DNA of 64,000 nucleotides from Bordetella genomosp. 9 (GCF_002119725.1 NZ_CP021109.1:3658001-3722000), one strand, 5' to 3'; positions 23,111 to 32,474 are shown, counted from the first letter of the stretch. Numbers and translations are program-made. Notes: a model not told the origin generated them from the sequence alone.

Positions 23111-23960
23111 AGCGCCGGTCCATCGCCCACCGCAGCGCGATATCCGCCGCCGCCATGCCCATGGTCGCCGTGATGGTGACCGAAGACCCATAGCCGGCAC
23201 AGGACAGGCCCTGCGGCGCCAGCGGCTGCGCCATCGCGCCCACATCGTCTTCCGCTTCACTGGCGGCCGTCCAGGCGGCGGGCAGGATGGCCGGCTGATC
23301 GAACCACAGCGCCGTCACGTGCATTTTCGGTGTGCGGGCCGGCGCCTTCCCGGCCTTGGCGGCAGCCTTGGGATAGCCATGCTCGCGCCGCAACTTGTTC
23401 CGCAGCTTAGCAAGCAAGGCGTCATTGCGGGCTTGCGACAGATCGCCCGCGCGCAGGGCAAGGGGATCCGTCTTGCCCCCGGCGCCGCCGCAGACCAGCA
23501 GTCGCAGGCCGCGCCGGCGCGCGTACAGGATCATGGCGATCTTGGCGGCCGCCTGATCGGTACAGTCGACCACGACGTCATGGCGGCCCGACAACACCTG
23601 CTCCACGTTGTCCGGCGTCACGAAGTCGTCGATGAGGGTAACGATGCATTCGGGGTTGATGCCCGCGATGCGAGCCGCCATTGCCGCGACCTTTGCCTGC
23701 CCCAGCGTTTCGGACAAGGCATGAATCTGGCGGTTCACGTTCGATTCGGCGATATGGTCCAGGTCGATCAGGGTCAGCGCGCCGACGCCGCTGCGCGCCA
23801 GGGCTTCCGCCGTCCACGACCCGACTCCGCCCAATCCCACCACCGCCACCCGCGCGGCGCGCAGGCGTTCCGGAGCCTGGGGGCCGTAAAGGCGCCCCAG
23901 GCCGCCGAACCGGCGTTCGGCGTCGATTTCACAGGCGATGGAGTCGGCGGACGGAATCAT
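23109..23960 (-). CDS. tcdA: tRNA threonylcarbamoyladenosine dehydratase (283 aa)
   Basis: An E1-like (ThiF/MoeB superfamily) enzyme that uses ATP to dehydrate t6A to cyclic ct6A at position 37 of tRNAs. The N-terminal RFGGLGRLYG is typical of TcdA/CsdL. The nucleotide-binding motif is VAVVGLGGVGSWTAEALARSG at about residues 38-58, followed by LIDLDHIAESNVNRQ and the central VVDCTDQAAAK. The C-terminal GSSVTITATMGMAAAD completes the family. The start at 23960 is chosen because the family begins just before the RFGG block; the open frame continues for 101 more codons without a plausible start. It converges on pabC. Confidence 0.93.
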   Translation of the reverse strand: MIPSADSIACEIDAERRFGGLGRLYGPQAPERLRAARVAVVGLGGVGSWTAEALARSGVGALTLIDLDHIAESNVNRQIHALSETLGQAKVAAMAARIAGINPECIVTLIDDFVTPDNVEQVLSGRHDVVVDCTDQAAAKIAMILYARRRGLRLLVCGGAGGKTDPLALRAGDLSQARNDALLAKLRNKLRREHGYPKAAAKAGKAPARTPKMHVTALWFDQPAILPAAWTAASEAEDDVGAMAQPLAPQGLSCAGYGSSVTITATMGMAAADIALRWAMDRR

Positions 23961-24280
23961 GACAGGCGGGATTTTCGCACGCCGGGCGCAAACAGGCCCT
24001 GGCGCTGGCCGTGTCCGCCCGGTGCGCGGGGTGACGTCAACCGGACGCCAGCCCGCCTTGCCTTGCCAACCGAAGATCGCAAGACCACCACGCGAGACGT
24101 GCGGACAGGCGCCGCAAGACGCGTCGCCGCTGCAAGTGGAAATTCCCGCGACGCGAGACGCCCTGCGCGGCGCAGACCGGAACATGCAGACCAACTGGCC
24201 TGCATCGACCCGCAATCGCGCGCGGCGCCTTGGCCGTGTAGAACCTTTCCTGCGCCGGGACAACGCCAGCGGATCCGGAA
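23961..24280. other. 320-base gap upstream of tcdA
   Basis: Between the start of tcdA and the stop of the response-regulator gene, both on the minus strand. Short open frames exist on both strands but none has a ribosome-binding site or a recognisable product. No clear terminator or promoter is visible. Confidence 0.4.
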
Positions 24281-24949
24281 TCAGTGCAACTCCAGCTTGT
24301 AGCCCACGCCGTAGATGGAACGGATCAGGTCGTGTCCCGGCAGCACCGCTTCAAACTTGCGGCGCAGGTTCTTGATGTGGCTATCGACGGTTCGGTCGGT
24401 AACGACCCGATGGTCCGCGTACAAATGGCTCAACAGGGCATCGCGTGAGAGGATCTTTCCTTCCGCCGCTGCCAGCGCCTGCAACAGGCGAAACTCCACT
24501 GGCGTCAGCGATAGCGGCTTACCGTTCAGGGTAGCCATGTGGTGCTCCGGCCGTATCTCCAGCAGCGATTGATGCGCCATGCCGGGCCCGGCGCCGCGCG
24601 CGCGCCGCAGGATCGCCTTGACGCGCGCCACGACTTCCCGGGGACTGAATGGCTTGCAGATGTAGTCGTCGGCGCCCATTTCCAGCCCGATGAGCCGGTC
24701 GATTTCCTCCACCCGTGCGGTGACCATGATGACCGGCACATCGCTGAAGGTGCGCAGCTCGCGGCAGACTTCAAGACCGTCGCGGCCGGGCAGCATCAGA
24801 TCGAGCAGCACGAGTTCGGGCTTGAGCCGGCGGATCGTGGGGATCGCCTCGCGCCCGTCCGCCAGAGACTCGGTATCGTACCGGGCGGCGCGCAGATAGT
24901 CCGTCAAAAGCGAGGCCAGCTTTGGTTCGTCTTCTACGATCAGGATCAT
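24281..24949 (-). CDS. baeR: OmpR-family response regulator, BaeR-like (222 aa)
   Basis: Receiver domain at about residues 1-115 with the acidic pocket (VEDEP at 5-9), the phosphorylated Asp at 50 (LVLLDLMLPG), Thr in MVTAR and the Lys in DDYICKPFSP. The C-terminal winged helix is of the OmpR/PhoB type: LSLTPVEFRLLQAL, DRTVDSHIKNLRRKF and the end IYGVGYKLE. The order and similarity to E. coli BaeR (EIDRLIGLEMGADDYICKPF) suggest the envelope-stress pair BaeSR. The sensor kinase gene ends nine bases upstream on the same strand, so the two form one operon. Confidence 0.9.
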   Translation of the reverse strand: MILIVEDEPKLASLLTDYLRAARYDTESLADGREAIPTIRRLKPELVLLDLMLPGRDGLEVCRELRTFSDVPVIMVTARVEEIDRLIGLEMGADDYICKPFSPREVVARVKAILRRARGAGPGMAHQSLLEIRPEHHMATLNGKPLSLTPVEFRLLQALAAAEGKILSRDALLSHLYADHRVVTDRTVDSHIKNLRRKFEAVLPGHDLIRSIYGVGYKLELH

Positions 24950-24958
24950 GATTTTTCT

Positions 24959-26446
24959 TCAGGATGCCGCGGTTTGCGCCGCGGGAAAGACAATGCGGAT
25001 GCACAGGCCGCCCAGCGGCGAAGACATGGCCTGGATCGTGCCGCGATGCGATTCGACGATGCGCTGGCAGATCGCCAGCCCCAGCCCGGCGCCCCCGCTT
25101 TCGCGGGAACGGGACGGGTCCACGCGGAACAGGCGATCGAACAGCCGCGGAAGAAGCGCTTCCGGCACGCCCGGCGCGGAATCCTGGCACTCGACCGTCA
25201 CGGTTTGGCCCTCGCCGCGCACGGACACTCGCACCAGCCCGTCGGGGTCGGTATAACGCAAGGTGTTTTCAAGCAGGTTGTTCATCAATTGCGTCAGCCG
25301 TTGCGCGTCGCCTTCGATGACGCATGGCGACTGCGCCATATCGGTTTCCACCCGCAGACGGCGCGATCCGAAGCGCTCGCGATACGCATCCACGCCCTGC
25401 TCCGCGATGCCGCACAAATCGACGTCCGCCATGCGATAGGACAATGCGCCCACATCGGCGAGCGACAGCTCGTACAGGTCGTCTATCAGTTTGCTCAGCA
25501 GCGAGACTTCGCTCTGCAGCGACGCCAGCGCGGCGGCGGAAAAAGGCCGCACGCCATCCTGCAGCGCCTCCATTTCACCGCGCAGGACCGCCAGGGGCGT
25601 GCGCAGCTCGTGTGAAATGTCCGCCACCAGTTCGCGGCGCAAGGCTTCGTTTCGCTCCAGCGTATGGGCCAGCCTGTTGAAGTCCTGCCCCAGCCTGCCC
25701 AGTTCGTCCTCGGAAGTGACGTTCACACGTGTGGCGTAGTCTCCAGCCGACAGGCGGTGCGTGGCGCTGGCCAGGCGCCTGACTGGCGCCAGGAAAATTC
25801 GCGCCAGGAAGATGCTGACGGCGGCCGCCAGCAGGGCTGCCAGCGCGCCGATGACCCACATGGCTTCCGACTGCTCGCGCTGGAATCGCTGATCGGCTTC
25901 GCTGGGCAAACGATCGGGCAAGGGCGCCACCAGCCAACCCACCGTCATCCCATCCACATCGATTGGACGACGCAAGGTGGCCGGCGCCGGGTAGGCGTAC
26001 CCGGCCACGACCCGGTTCTGAGTGTCCAGCAGAGTGAAAGGCAGGGCGAGGAAATCCCGTCCGCGGGGCCAGCCCGGCTCGGGCGGTTCGAAGGGCGGCC
26101 CCGGGGGCGGCCCGCTGAGGCCCATGCCGGCATCGATCTCCGACAGCCAGTCCAGGGCGGCGCGATGCGCCGGCGGCCGATGCCGCGGCGGCTCGTCGGG
26201 AGGCACTGTCAGGATATGGTTCCAGAGCGACGTGTTGCCGCGCAGCGCATCCCAGTTGCCGTTTTCGCGGTAGATGTCCGCCAGTGATTGACGCATGCGC
26301 TCGATCCGCCGTGATTCGCGTTCCTTCACATACGAAAGGAAATGGCGCTCGAAGTTCCAGCGGACTGCCGTTCCCATGGCCAGCGTCACCGCCAGGCTGG
26401 TGGCGAGAATGGCCAGGAAAAGCTTGAACGTAATGCCTAGTCTCAT
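24959..26446 (-). CDS. baeS: BaeS-like sensor histidine kinase (495 aa)
   Basis: A membrane-bound kinase with a first membrane segment at about residues 8-28, a periplasmic region to about 190, a second membrane segment, a HAMP domain, and a kinase core. The phospho-accepting His is residue 279 in ISHELRTPLAVLRGE. The N box is NNLLENTLRY, and G-box residues are in SGGAGLGLAICQRIVESH. The opening MRLGITFKLFLAI and HFLSYVKERE resemble BaeS. The periplasmic part carries a Pro-rich run (PPPGPPFEPPEPGWPRG) not typical of E. coli BaeS. It would phosphorylate the regulator encoded just downstream. Confidence 0.9.
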   Translation of the reverse strand: MRLGITFKLFLAILATSLAVTLAMGTAVRWNFERHFLSYVKERESRRIERMRQSLADIYRENGNWDALRGNTSLWNHILTVPPDEPPRHRPPAHRAALDWLSEIDAGMGLSGPPPGPPFEPPEPGWPRGRDFLALPFTLLDTQNRVVAGYAYPAPATLRRPIDVDGMTVGWLVAPLPDRLPSEADQRFQREQSEAMWVIGALAALLAAAVSIFLARIFLAPVRRLASATHRLSAGDYATRVNVTSEDELGRLGQDFNRLAHTLERNEALRRELVADISHELRTPLAVLRGEMEALQDGVRPFSAAALASLQSEVSLLSKLIDDLYELSLADVGALSYRMADVDLCGIAEQGVDAYRERFGSRRLRVETDMAQSPCVIEGDAQRLTQLMNNLLENTLRYTDPDGLVRVSVRGEGQTVTVECQDSAPGVPEALLPRLFDRLFRVDPSRSRESGGAGLGLAICQRIVESHRGTIQAMSSPLGGLCIRIVFPAAQTAAS

Positions 26447-26680
26447 GATGGGGCCGCGGCAACACGGTATTCAGGGAGCCGAGGCGGGAATGCCGACCGC
26501 ATCTTAACTACTGAACTTGGCGGGTAACGGCAAGCAGCCCCTGGTTCCATAATCTTTTCGCATTGCCGGGGCGCTGTCTGCACCCTCTGCAAACTGTTGC
26601 ATAAATGTTACTGCTTGCCGCCTTTAACCAAGGCGGCTCGACAGCACAAGGAGATAGGGACAGAATAGGACCAATTAACC

Positions 26681-27883
26681 GTGTCCCACACTGACCCCGC
26701 CCCTTCGATATCCCCCATTGCGGCCTCCGCCCCAGGCGCCGTGTCGCTGTGCCTGATCAACATGTTGAACCATGTGGCACTGACGGGCGGGCGCGTCACC
26801 GTCTCCCTCAGCGCGCTGCATATCGGCCTTTCGACCCTGACGGTCGGCATACTCATCGCCGTTTTCGCGGTCCTTCCCATGGTTTTGTCCGTCAAAGCCG
26901 GGAGATGGGTGGACCGGGTCGGCATACGGCGGCCCATGTACATCGGCACCGCCCTGATCGTTGCCGGCACCGTGGTTCCCGCTGTCGCGTCCACGCGCAT
27001 TTCGCTGCTGCTGGCATCCTGCTGCATTGGCATCGGGTTCATGCTGCACCAGGTGGCGACGCAGAACGTGCTCGGCCAGACCCATGCGCCCGAGCGTCTC
27101 CGCAATTTTTCGTGGATGTCCCTGGCGCTTGCCGCGTCCGGGTTCAGCGGGCCGCTGGTCGGGGGATTGGCGATCGACCATCTGGGCAGCGACGCTGCGT
27201 TCGCACTGCTTGCGCTGGGCCCCATGGGCGCCGCCGCGGGCCTGTACCGGCTGCGCCGCCATCTTGCGGCAGGCGGCCGGCCGCGGGCCAACCTCGGCCA
27301 AACCCCCGCGAAAGTCACGGAACTTCTCGCAATCCCGTCACTGCGCCGCATTCTGCTCGTGAACACGATCCTGTCCGGCGCCTGGGACAGCCACCTTTTC
27401 ATCGTTCCGCTGTTCGGCGTCGCAATCGGCATGTCGGCGACCGTGATCGGTGTTGTGCTCGCGTCGTTCTCCGCGGCGACTTTCGTCATCCGCCTCGGGT
27501 TGCCCTTCATTCAGCGCCGGGTGCGGTCCTGGACGCTGATCCGGGTGGCGATGGGGACGGCCGCGATCGACTTCATGGTCTACCCGCTGTTCACCGACGT
27601 TGCGGTCCTGATCGCGCTGTCCTTCGCGCTGGGGCTTGCGTTGGGGTCGAGCCAGCCAAGCATCCTGGCGCTGCTGCACGAGCATTCGCCGCCCGGCCGG
27701 GCAGCGGAGGCTGTCGGTTTGCGGCTGGCTCTGATCAACGGATCGCAGGTCTCGCTTCCCCTGACTTTCGGGGCGCTGGGTGCGGCCGTGGGCGTTGCGC
27801 CGCTCTTCTGGGCGTACGCCGTTACACTGGCCGCGGCCGGATGGTTCAATCGGAAGCCGCCCGGCGAAACCACGGGTCGATAA
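26681..27883 (+). CDS. MFS transporter (400 aa)
   Basis: A major facilitator superfamily protein with about 12 hydrophobic segments. The loop between the second and third segments carries the family motif in a degenerate form (KAGRWVDRVGIRRPMYIG). A second copy-like loop follows segment eight (LPFIQRRVRSW). The substrate is unknown. The start is GTG at 26681, with AGGA about ten bases upstream; there is no better ATG. It is divergent from the BaeSR-like operon across 234 bases, so control by that regulator is a reasonable guess (BaeR controls exporters in E. coli), but no binding site is identified. Confidence 0.85.
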   Translation: MSHTDPAPSISPIAASAPGAVSLCLINMLNHVALTGGRVTVSLSALHIGLSTLTVGILIAVFAVLPMVLSVKAGRWVDRVGIRRPMYIGTALIVAGTVVPAVASTRISLLLASCCIGIGFMLHQVATQNVLGQTHAPERLRNFSWMSLALAASGFSGPLVGGLAIDHLGSDAAFALLALGPMGAAAGLYRLRRHLAAGGRPRANLGQTPAKVTELLAIPSLRRILLVNTILSGAWDSHLFIVPLFGVAIGMSATVIGVVLASFSAATFVIRLGLPFIQRRVRSWTLIRVAMGTAAIDFMVYPLFTDVAVLIALSFALGLALGSSQPSILALLHEHSPPGRAAEAVGLRLALINGSQVSLPLTFGALGAAVGVAPLFWAYAVTLAAAGWFNRKPPGETTGR

Positions 27884-27904
27884 CGCGGGAAGGAAGTTTT
27901 CATC

Positions 27905-28561
27905 GTGACGCAGTCATCCACCGGCCACGCCGCCGCGGAAGGTTCGCGCCTGCCCTTCAGACTATGGACGCCCGAAGAGCGGGAAGCCTCCATGCGCGAG
28001 GCGCTGGCCCACTGCCGCCCGGGCGAGGACGTCTGGATATTCGGTTACGGGTCGCTTATCTGGCGGCCGGAATTCGAGTACCGCGAGCGCCGCCTGGCCA
28101 CGCTGCGCGGCCATCACCGCGCGCTATGCCTGTGGTCGCGCGTCAACCGCGGCACGCCCGAGTCCCCGGGCCTGGTGTTCGGGCTGGACCGCGGCGGCTC
28201 GTGCCGGGGCGTGGTCTACCGGCTCGCCGCGGCCGACGTACCGCGCTATTTCCCGGCGTTGTGGTCGCGCGAAATGTCGACTGGCGCATATCTGCCGCGC
28301 TGGCTTTCCTGCAGCACGGATGAAGGGCCGGTGCGCGCGCTGGTCTTCGTGATGAACCGCGCCAACCCGGCCTATATCCCCACGCTGCCGGAGCCGGAGC
28401 TGGTGGCCATCGTGCGGCGCGCCAGCGGCAAGTACGGTCCCTGCATCGATTATGTGCTTCAGACCGCCGAAGCCCTGGCGGCCGCCGGCATCCATGACCG
28501 CCGTCTGGCCCGGCTGTCGCGCGTTCTGGCGCACGAACGCCATACGCTGCCGGAGACCTGA
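27905..28561 (+). CDS. chaC: glutathione-specific gamma-glutamylcyclotransferase ChaC (218 aa)
   Basis: ChaC-family enzymes cleave glutathione to 5-oxoproline and Cys-Gly in the cytosol. The diagnostic glycine-rich substrate loop is [11 protein letters not shown], followed by HHRALCLWS and [19 protein letters not shown], all characteristic. [19 protein letters not shown] and [14 protein letters not shown] complete the family. The start is GTG at 27905; the frame upstream carries no ATG nearer to the conserved region. It begins 21 bases after the MFS gene and probably shares its transcript. Confidence 0.93.
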   Translation: MTQSSTGHAAAEGSRLPFRLWTPEEREASMREALAHCRPGEDVWIFGYGSLIWRPEFEYRERRLATLRGHHRALCLWSRVNRGTPESPGLVFGLDRGGSCRGVVYRLAAADVPRYFPALWSREMSTGAYLPRWLSCSTDEGPVRALVFVMNRANPAYIPTLPEPELVAIVRRASGKYGPCIDYVLQTAEALAAAGIHDRRLARLSRVLAHERHTLPET

Positions 28562-28646
28562 GCGGCGGCGGCCCACCCGGGGCGGTAAACTGACGGCTTC
28601 GCCATCTTCCAGGCCGGCCGTGCTGCCAGCCTGCCGTGAGTTAGTC

Positions 28647-29285
28647 ATGTCCCTCGCCGATCTGCGCCAAAGCTACGAGAAAAACGTCCTGCTGGAAAGC
28701 GACGCCGCCGCATCGCCGTTCGACCAGTTCGCCGTGTGGTTCGACGAGGCCCTGGCGGCGCAGGTTCCTGAACCGAACGCGATGACGCTGGCCACCGTCG
28801 ACGCCCAGGGTCGTCCATCGGCCCGGATCGTGTTGGTAAAGGGCGCCGATGCGCGCGGGTTCGTGTTCTACACGAATTACGAATCGCGCAAGGGGCAGGA
28901 CCTGGCCGCCAATCCGCGCGCCAGCCTTCTTTTCTTCTGGCAGCCGCTTGAGCGGCAGATCCGTATCGAGGGCACGGTGGAAAAAACCACGGCCGAGGAA
29001 TCGGACGCCTATTTCCACAGCCGCCCGCTGGGATCCCGCCTGGGCGCGTGGGCGTCCCGGCAAAGCCGGCCGGTCAGCCGCGAGGCGCTGGAGGCGGCAT
29101 TGCGGGAGTGCGAGCAGCGCTACGGCGACACGCCGCCGCGGCCGGCGCATTGGGGCGGCTATCGGCTGGTGCCCGACCGCTTCGAATTCTGGCAGGGCCG
29201 GCCTTCGCGCCTGCACGACCGGCTGGTCTACGAGCCGGATGCGGCCGCCGCCAGCGGCTGGCGCATCGTACGGCTGTCGCCCTGA
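28647..29285 (+). CDS. pdxH: pyridoxamine 5'-phosphate oxidase (212 aa)
   Basis: An FMN enzyme that oxidises pyridoxamine or pyridoxine 5'-phosphate to pyridoxal 5'-phosphate. Family blocks are all present: [16 protein letters not shown] at the N-terminus, [33 protein letters not shown] (FMN phosphate contacts), [32 protein letters not shown] and, at the end, [20 protein letters not shown], the PdxH C-terminal signature. Full length. It begins 85 bases after chaC and is followed by a flavin reductase gene. Confidence 0.97.
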   Translation: MSLADLRQSYEKNVLLESDAAASPFDQFAVWFDEALAAQVPEPNAMTLATVDAQGRPSARIVLVKGADARGFVFYTNYESRKGQDLAANPRASLLFFWQPLERQIRIEGTVEKTTAEESDAYFHSRPLGSRLGAWASRQSRPVSREALEAALRECEQRYGDTPPRPAHWGGYRLVPDRFEFWQGRPSRLHDRLVYEPDAAAASGWRIVRLSP

Positions 29286-29331
29286 TCCGCACGCACTCCC
29301 CCGCTTCCGCCGGTTTCCGAACGCATCGCGC

Positions 29332-29850
29332 ATGTCCGCATCTCCTCCCGATTTCGACGCCGCTCACTTTCGCACCGCCCTGGGTCGCTTCGCCACCGGC
29401 GTGACGGTGGTCACCGCCTCGGACCTGGACGGCACGCCGCTGGGCCTGACCGTCAGCTCCTTCAATTCGGTCTCGCTCTCGCCGCCGCTGGTGCTATGGA
29501 GCCTGTCCGCATCGTCCGGCTCCCGCGAAGCCTTCATGCGCTGCGAACGCTACGTCATCAACGTGCTCGCCGCTGACCAGTTGGCCCTGGCCGAGCGCTT
29601 CGCGCGCGGCAGCGTGCCGGAACGCTACGCCGGCATGCGCGACGTCCGCGCGCCGGGGGGCACCCGCATGCTGGATGAACATTGCGCAGCCTGGTTCGAG
29701 TGCTACAACCGCAGCCGCTATGAGGAAGGCGATCACATCATCATGATCGGAGAGGTGGAGCATTGCGGCCACAGCGGCGCCCTGCCTCTGGTCTATCACG
29801 CCGGCGGCTTCGACCTGACGCCGGCCGCCTCCGCAGTGGAACGGGAGTAA
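29332..29850 (+). CDS. flavin reductase-like domain protein (172 aa)
   Basis: A small FMN-binding split-barrel protein of the flavin reductase family: [40 protein letters not shown] and [16 protein letters not shown] are the standard cofactor-binding blocks, and [13 protein letters not shown] closes the domain. Members reduce FMN or FAD with NAD(P)H and often feed two-component monooxygenases; no partner oxygenase is encoded nearby. It follows pdxH by 46 bases and precedes an FAD oxidoreductase by eight bases, so the three may be co-transcribed. Confidence 0.9.
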   Translation: MSASPPDFDAAHFRTALGRFATGVTVVTASDLDGTPLGLTVSSFNSVSLSPPLVLWSLSASSGSREAFMRCERYVINVLAADQLALAERFARGSVPERYAGMRDVRAPGGTRMLDEHCAAWFECYNRSRYEEGDHIIMIGEVEHCGHSGALPLVYHAGGFDLTPAASAVERE

Positions 29851-29858
29851 TCGCAAGG

Positions 29859-30995
29859 ATGAGTACCGATATCGATTGCGTGGTGGTGGGGGCCGGCGTC
29901 GTCGGCCTGGCCATCGCCCGCGCTTTGGCCCTTGCGGGCCGCGAGGTGCTGGTGGCGGAAGCCACGGAAGCCATCGGCACGGGCACCAGCTCGCGCAATT
30001 CCGAAGTGATACATGCCGGCATCTATTACCCGGCGGGCAGCCTGAAGGCAACGCTCTGCGTCCGCGGCAAGCACATGCTGTATGACTATTGCACGCAGCG
30101 CGGCATCCCGCACCGCCGGCTCGGCAAGCTCATCGTCGCCACCAACGCCGCGCAGAGCGCGATGCTGGACGACATTGCCCGGCGCGCCCGCGCCAATGGC
30201 GTCGACGACCTGGAGCGGATCTCCGGCCAGGAAGCCATGCGGCTGGAACCGGCGCTCCAATGCACGGCCGCGCTGGTGTCTCCTTCGACCGGTATCGTCG
30301 ACAGTCACGCGCTGATGCTCGCGCTGCAGGGCGATGCGGAAAACGCGGGCGCCCAATGCGTGTTCCATACGCCGCTGCTGGGCGGCCGCGTGCGCGACGA
30401 AGGCGGATTCGAGTTGCAGTTCGGCGGCGACGAAGCCATGTCGCTGTCCTGCACGACGCTGGTCAATGCGTCGGGTCTGCATGCGCCGACGCTGGCGCGC
30501 ACGATCGAAGGCGTGCCGGCGGCCAGCATTCCGCGCGAGTATCTTTGCAAGGGCAGCTACTTTACGTTGTCCGGGCGGGCGCCTTTTTCACGACTGATCT
30601 ACCCGGTGCCCGAGCACGCGGGTTTGGGCGTGCACCTGACGCTGGACATGGGCGGACAGGCGAAGTTCGGTCCGGATACGGAATGGATCGAGAGCGAAGA
30701 TTATTCGCTGGATCCGCGGCGGGCCGATGTGTTTTACGACGCGGTGCGCACGTACTGGCCGGCGCTGCCCGACGGCGCGCTGACGCCGGGCTACACGGGG
30801 ATACGGCCGAAGATTTCCGGGCCGCGCGAGCCGGCAGCGGACTTCGTCATCTCGGGACCCAGGGATCATGGCGTGGCGGGACTGGTCAACCTGTTCGGCA
30901 TCGAGTCGCCCGGGCTGACGTCATGCCTGGCAATCGCGGACGAGACTCTGGCCGCGCTGTCCAAGCCGCATACGGGCGCCGCGTCCCAGGCGTGA
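29859..30995 (+). CDS. FAD-dependent oxidoreductase, L-2-hydroxyglutarate oxidase-like (378 aa)
   Basis: A DAO/GlpO-family flavoprotein. The dinucleotide-binding GxGxxG motif is [17 protein letters not shown] at residues 7-23, followed by the acidic residue at the end of the second strand (VAEATEAIG). [16 protein letters not shown] is the hallmark of the L-2-hydroxyglutarate dehydrogenase (LhgO) branch. PLPD-type substrate residues lie around [11 protein letters not shown], and [17 protein letters not shown] closes the FAD domain. The substrate may be L-2-hydroxyglutarate or another 2-hydroxy acid. The start at 29859 is set by the conserved nucleotide-binding strand. Confidence 0.88.
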   Translation: MSTDIDCVVVGAGVVGLAIARALALAGREVLVAEATEAIGTGTSSRNSEVIHAGIYYPAGSLKATLCVRGKHMLYDYCTQRGIPHRRLGKLIVATNAAQSAMLDDIARRARANGVDDLERISGQEAMRLEPALQCTAALVSPSTGIVDSHALMLALQGDAENAGAQCVFHTPLLGGRVRDEGGFELQFGGDEAMSLSCTTLVNASGLHAPTLARTIEGVPAASIPREYLCKGSYFTLSGRAPFSRLIYPVPEHAGLGVHLTLDMGGQAKFGPDTEWIESEDYSLDPRRADVFYDAVRTYWPALPDGALTPGYTGIRPKISGPREPAADFVISGPRDHGVAGLVNLFGIESPGLTSCLAIADETLAALSKPHTGAASQA

Positions 30996-31020
30996 GTCCT
31001 TCGATTGCAATCATCCGGGC

Positions 31021-31884
31021 ATGAACGCCATGCAGCACAACGACTACATCCTTACGCTTTCCTGCCCCGACCGCACGGGCATCGTTTATCGCGTCAGCGG
31101 CCTGCTGTTCGAGCTGGGCTGCAACATCCTGGATTCGCAGCAGTTCGGCGATGACGAGACCGGGCGTTTTTTCCTGCGGGTGCATTTCGATGTGCCCGCG
31201 GCGGTGACGGCCGAGGCGCTGCAAGCCCGTTTCGCCGTCCTGGCATCCGGCTATGCAATGGACTGGCAGATTCATGACGCGCGGCGCAAGGCACGCCTGC
31301 TGTTGATGGTAAGCAGGCAGGGCCATTGCCTGAACGATCTGCTGTTCCGGGTGCGCAGCGGCCAGCTGCGGGCCGAAGTGGCGGCGATCGTGTCGAACCA
31401 TCAGGATTACGCCGGCCTGGCGGCTTCGTACGATATCCCGTTCCATTACCTGCCGGTGACGCCGGAGACCAAGGCCGCGCAGGAGCGCCAGGTTCTGGCG
31501 CTGGTGGAGCGCGAACGCATCGATCTGGTGGTGCTTGCGCGGTATATGCAGATATTGTCCGAAGACATGTGCCGGGCGCTGGCCGGGCGAGCGATCAATA
31601 TCCATCACAGCTTCCTGCCCAGCTTCAAGGGCGCGCGGCCGTATCACCAGGCGCATCAGCGCGGCGTGAAGATCATCGGCGCGACGGCCCATTACGTGAC
31701 GCCGGATCTCGATGAAGGGCCGATCATCGAGCAGGACATTGAGCGCGTGGACCACACGATGTCGGCGCAGGAGCTGACCCAGGTGGGGAGCGATGTGGAG
31801 TCTCTTGTGCTCGCGCGCGCGGTCCGGAGCCATGTGGAGCATCGGATATTGCTCAATGGGAATCGGACGGTGGTGTTTCGGTAG
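31021..31884 (+). CDS. purU: formyltetrahydrofolate deformylase (287 aa)
   Basis: Hydrolyses 10-formyl-THF to formate and THF, balancing one-carbon pools and supplying formate for PurT-type purine synthesis. An ACT domain is at the N-terminus (LTLSCPDRTGIVYRVSGLL, about residues 9-27). The formyltransferase domain follows, with VAAIVSNH, HYLPVTPETK, LARYMQILSE and the catalytic block AINIHHSFLPSFKGARPYH (Asn-His) and GATAHYVTPDLDEGPIIEQ (His, Asp). Full family length. Its stop is at the edge of a 625-base palindrome-rich region. Confidence 0.97.
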   Translation: MNAMQHNDYILTLSCPDRTGIVYRVSGLLFELGCNILDSQQFGDDETGRFFLRVHFDVPAAVTAEALQARFAVLASGYAMDWQIHDARRKARLLLMVSRQGHCLNDLLFRVRSGQLRAEVAAIVSNHQDYAGLAASYDIPFHYLPVTPETKAAQERQVLALVERERIDLVVLARYMQILSEDMCRALAGRAINIHHSFLPSFKGARPYHQAHQRGVKIIGATAHYVTPDLDEGPIIEQDIERVDHTMSAQELTQVGSDVESLVLARAVRSHVEHRILLNGNRTVVFR

Positions 31885-31909
31885 GGTTGTTTTTCGCTGC
31901 TTTTTCTGC

Positions 31910-31965
31910 GGGTGGTTGGTTGTTGGCTGGTGGTTGGTTGTTGGTTGTTGGTTGTTGGTTATTGC
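31910..31965. repeat. TTG/TTGG simple repeat after purU
   Basis: A run of GGTTGTTGGTTGTTGG and variants, on the plus strand almost free of A and C. It starts about 25 bases after the purU stop and is the first of several low-complexity blocks in this gap. Confidence 0.8.
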
Positions 31966-31990
31966 TGGCCTGGAGATGGGTTCTTTTGGC

Positions 31991-32189
31991 GTCCGGGGGG
32001 ATTGGCGTGGGGCTTGGCCGGCCCGGTCGTCCGGTCCTGCGCGCGGGCGCAGGACACCGCATCGCTCGCTTCGTCCGGCGGCCGGTTGACGGTTTTTCGG
32101 TTTTGCGCACCTGTGCGGCTCGCCTCCCTTCAGCGTCCGCTCGCTCGGACTCCGACGGGCCGGCCAAGCCCCACGCCAACCCCCCGGAC
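31991..32189. repeat. long inverted repeat with 33/34-base arms
   Basis: The left arm (31991-32024) begins GTCCGGGGGG and ends CTTGGCCGGCCC. The right arm (32157-32189) is its reverse complement except for one missing A. Arms are 132 bases apart. The enclosed region contains a second perfect 9-base hairpin (GTCCTGCGC with GCGCAGGAC, about 32034-32055). Such near-identical arms resemble a small non-autonomous element or a very stable cruciform; there is no coding capacity inside. Confidence 0.75.
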
Positions 32190-32281
32190 TCGTGCATCGC
32201 TTATTCGCGGGTGCTGGGGCGGGTGCGGTTCTTGGGCTTCGTGGCAGCGAAGGTGGCGGGGTGGAAGAGGTTGCGGGGCCC

Positions 32282-32316
32282 GGCCATTGCGTCCGCCCTG
32301 CGCGGACGCAATGGCC
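32282..32316. repeat. perfect 15-base hairpin in the purU-gltL gap
   Basis: GGCCATTGCGTCCGC (32282-32296) and its exact reverse complement (32302-32316) with a 5-base loop. No T tract follows. It lies between the long inverted repeat and the G-rich tract. Confidence 0.8.
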
Positions 32317-32337
32317 TTACGCGTTGTGGGTCGTGTG

Positions 32338-32430
32338 GCGGGGGTTGGGCCTTGGGCTTGGGGTTGGGCTTGGGGCTTGGGGCTTGGGGCTTGGGCGTTA
32401 GGCTTGGGGCTTGGGCTTGGGGCTTGGGGA
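32338..32430. repeat. G-rich CTTGGGG / CTTGGG repeat tract
   Basis: More than ten short units of CTTGGG or CTTGGGG in a row on the plus strand. Runs of three or four G separated by three to five bases could form G-quadruplexes. Copy number of such a tract is expected to vary between strains. Confidence 0.85.
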
Positions 32431-32438
32431 TGATCGAT

Positions 32439-32474
32439 ACGACAAGGGCGCCGTGAGGCGCCCTTGTCGTTTTG
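32439..32474. terminator. bidirectional intrinsic terminator before gltL
   Basis: A perfect 14-base stem (32439-32452 with 32457-32470, starting ACGACAAGGGCGCC) with a GTGA loop, followed by TTTT on the plus strand. It lies 36 bases beyond the gltL stop and is where read-through from purU and from gltIJKL would both stop. Confidence 0.8.

Noticed and set aside
31991..32189. Insertion sequence
   Set aside because: The inverted repeats enclose only 132 bases and no transposase; no target duplication could be recognised by eye.
31887..32456. Open frames rich in Gly, Trp and Leu in the purU-gltL gap
   Set aside because: They translate the G-rich simple repeats and palindromes; no ribosome-binding site and no domain.
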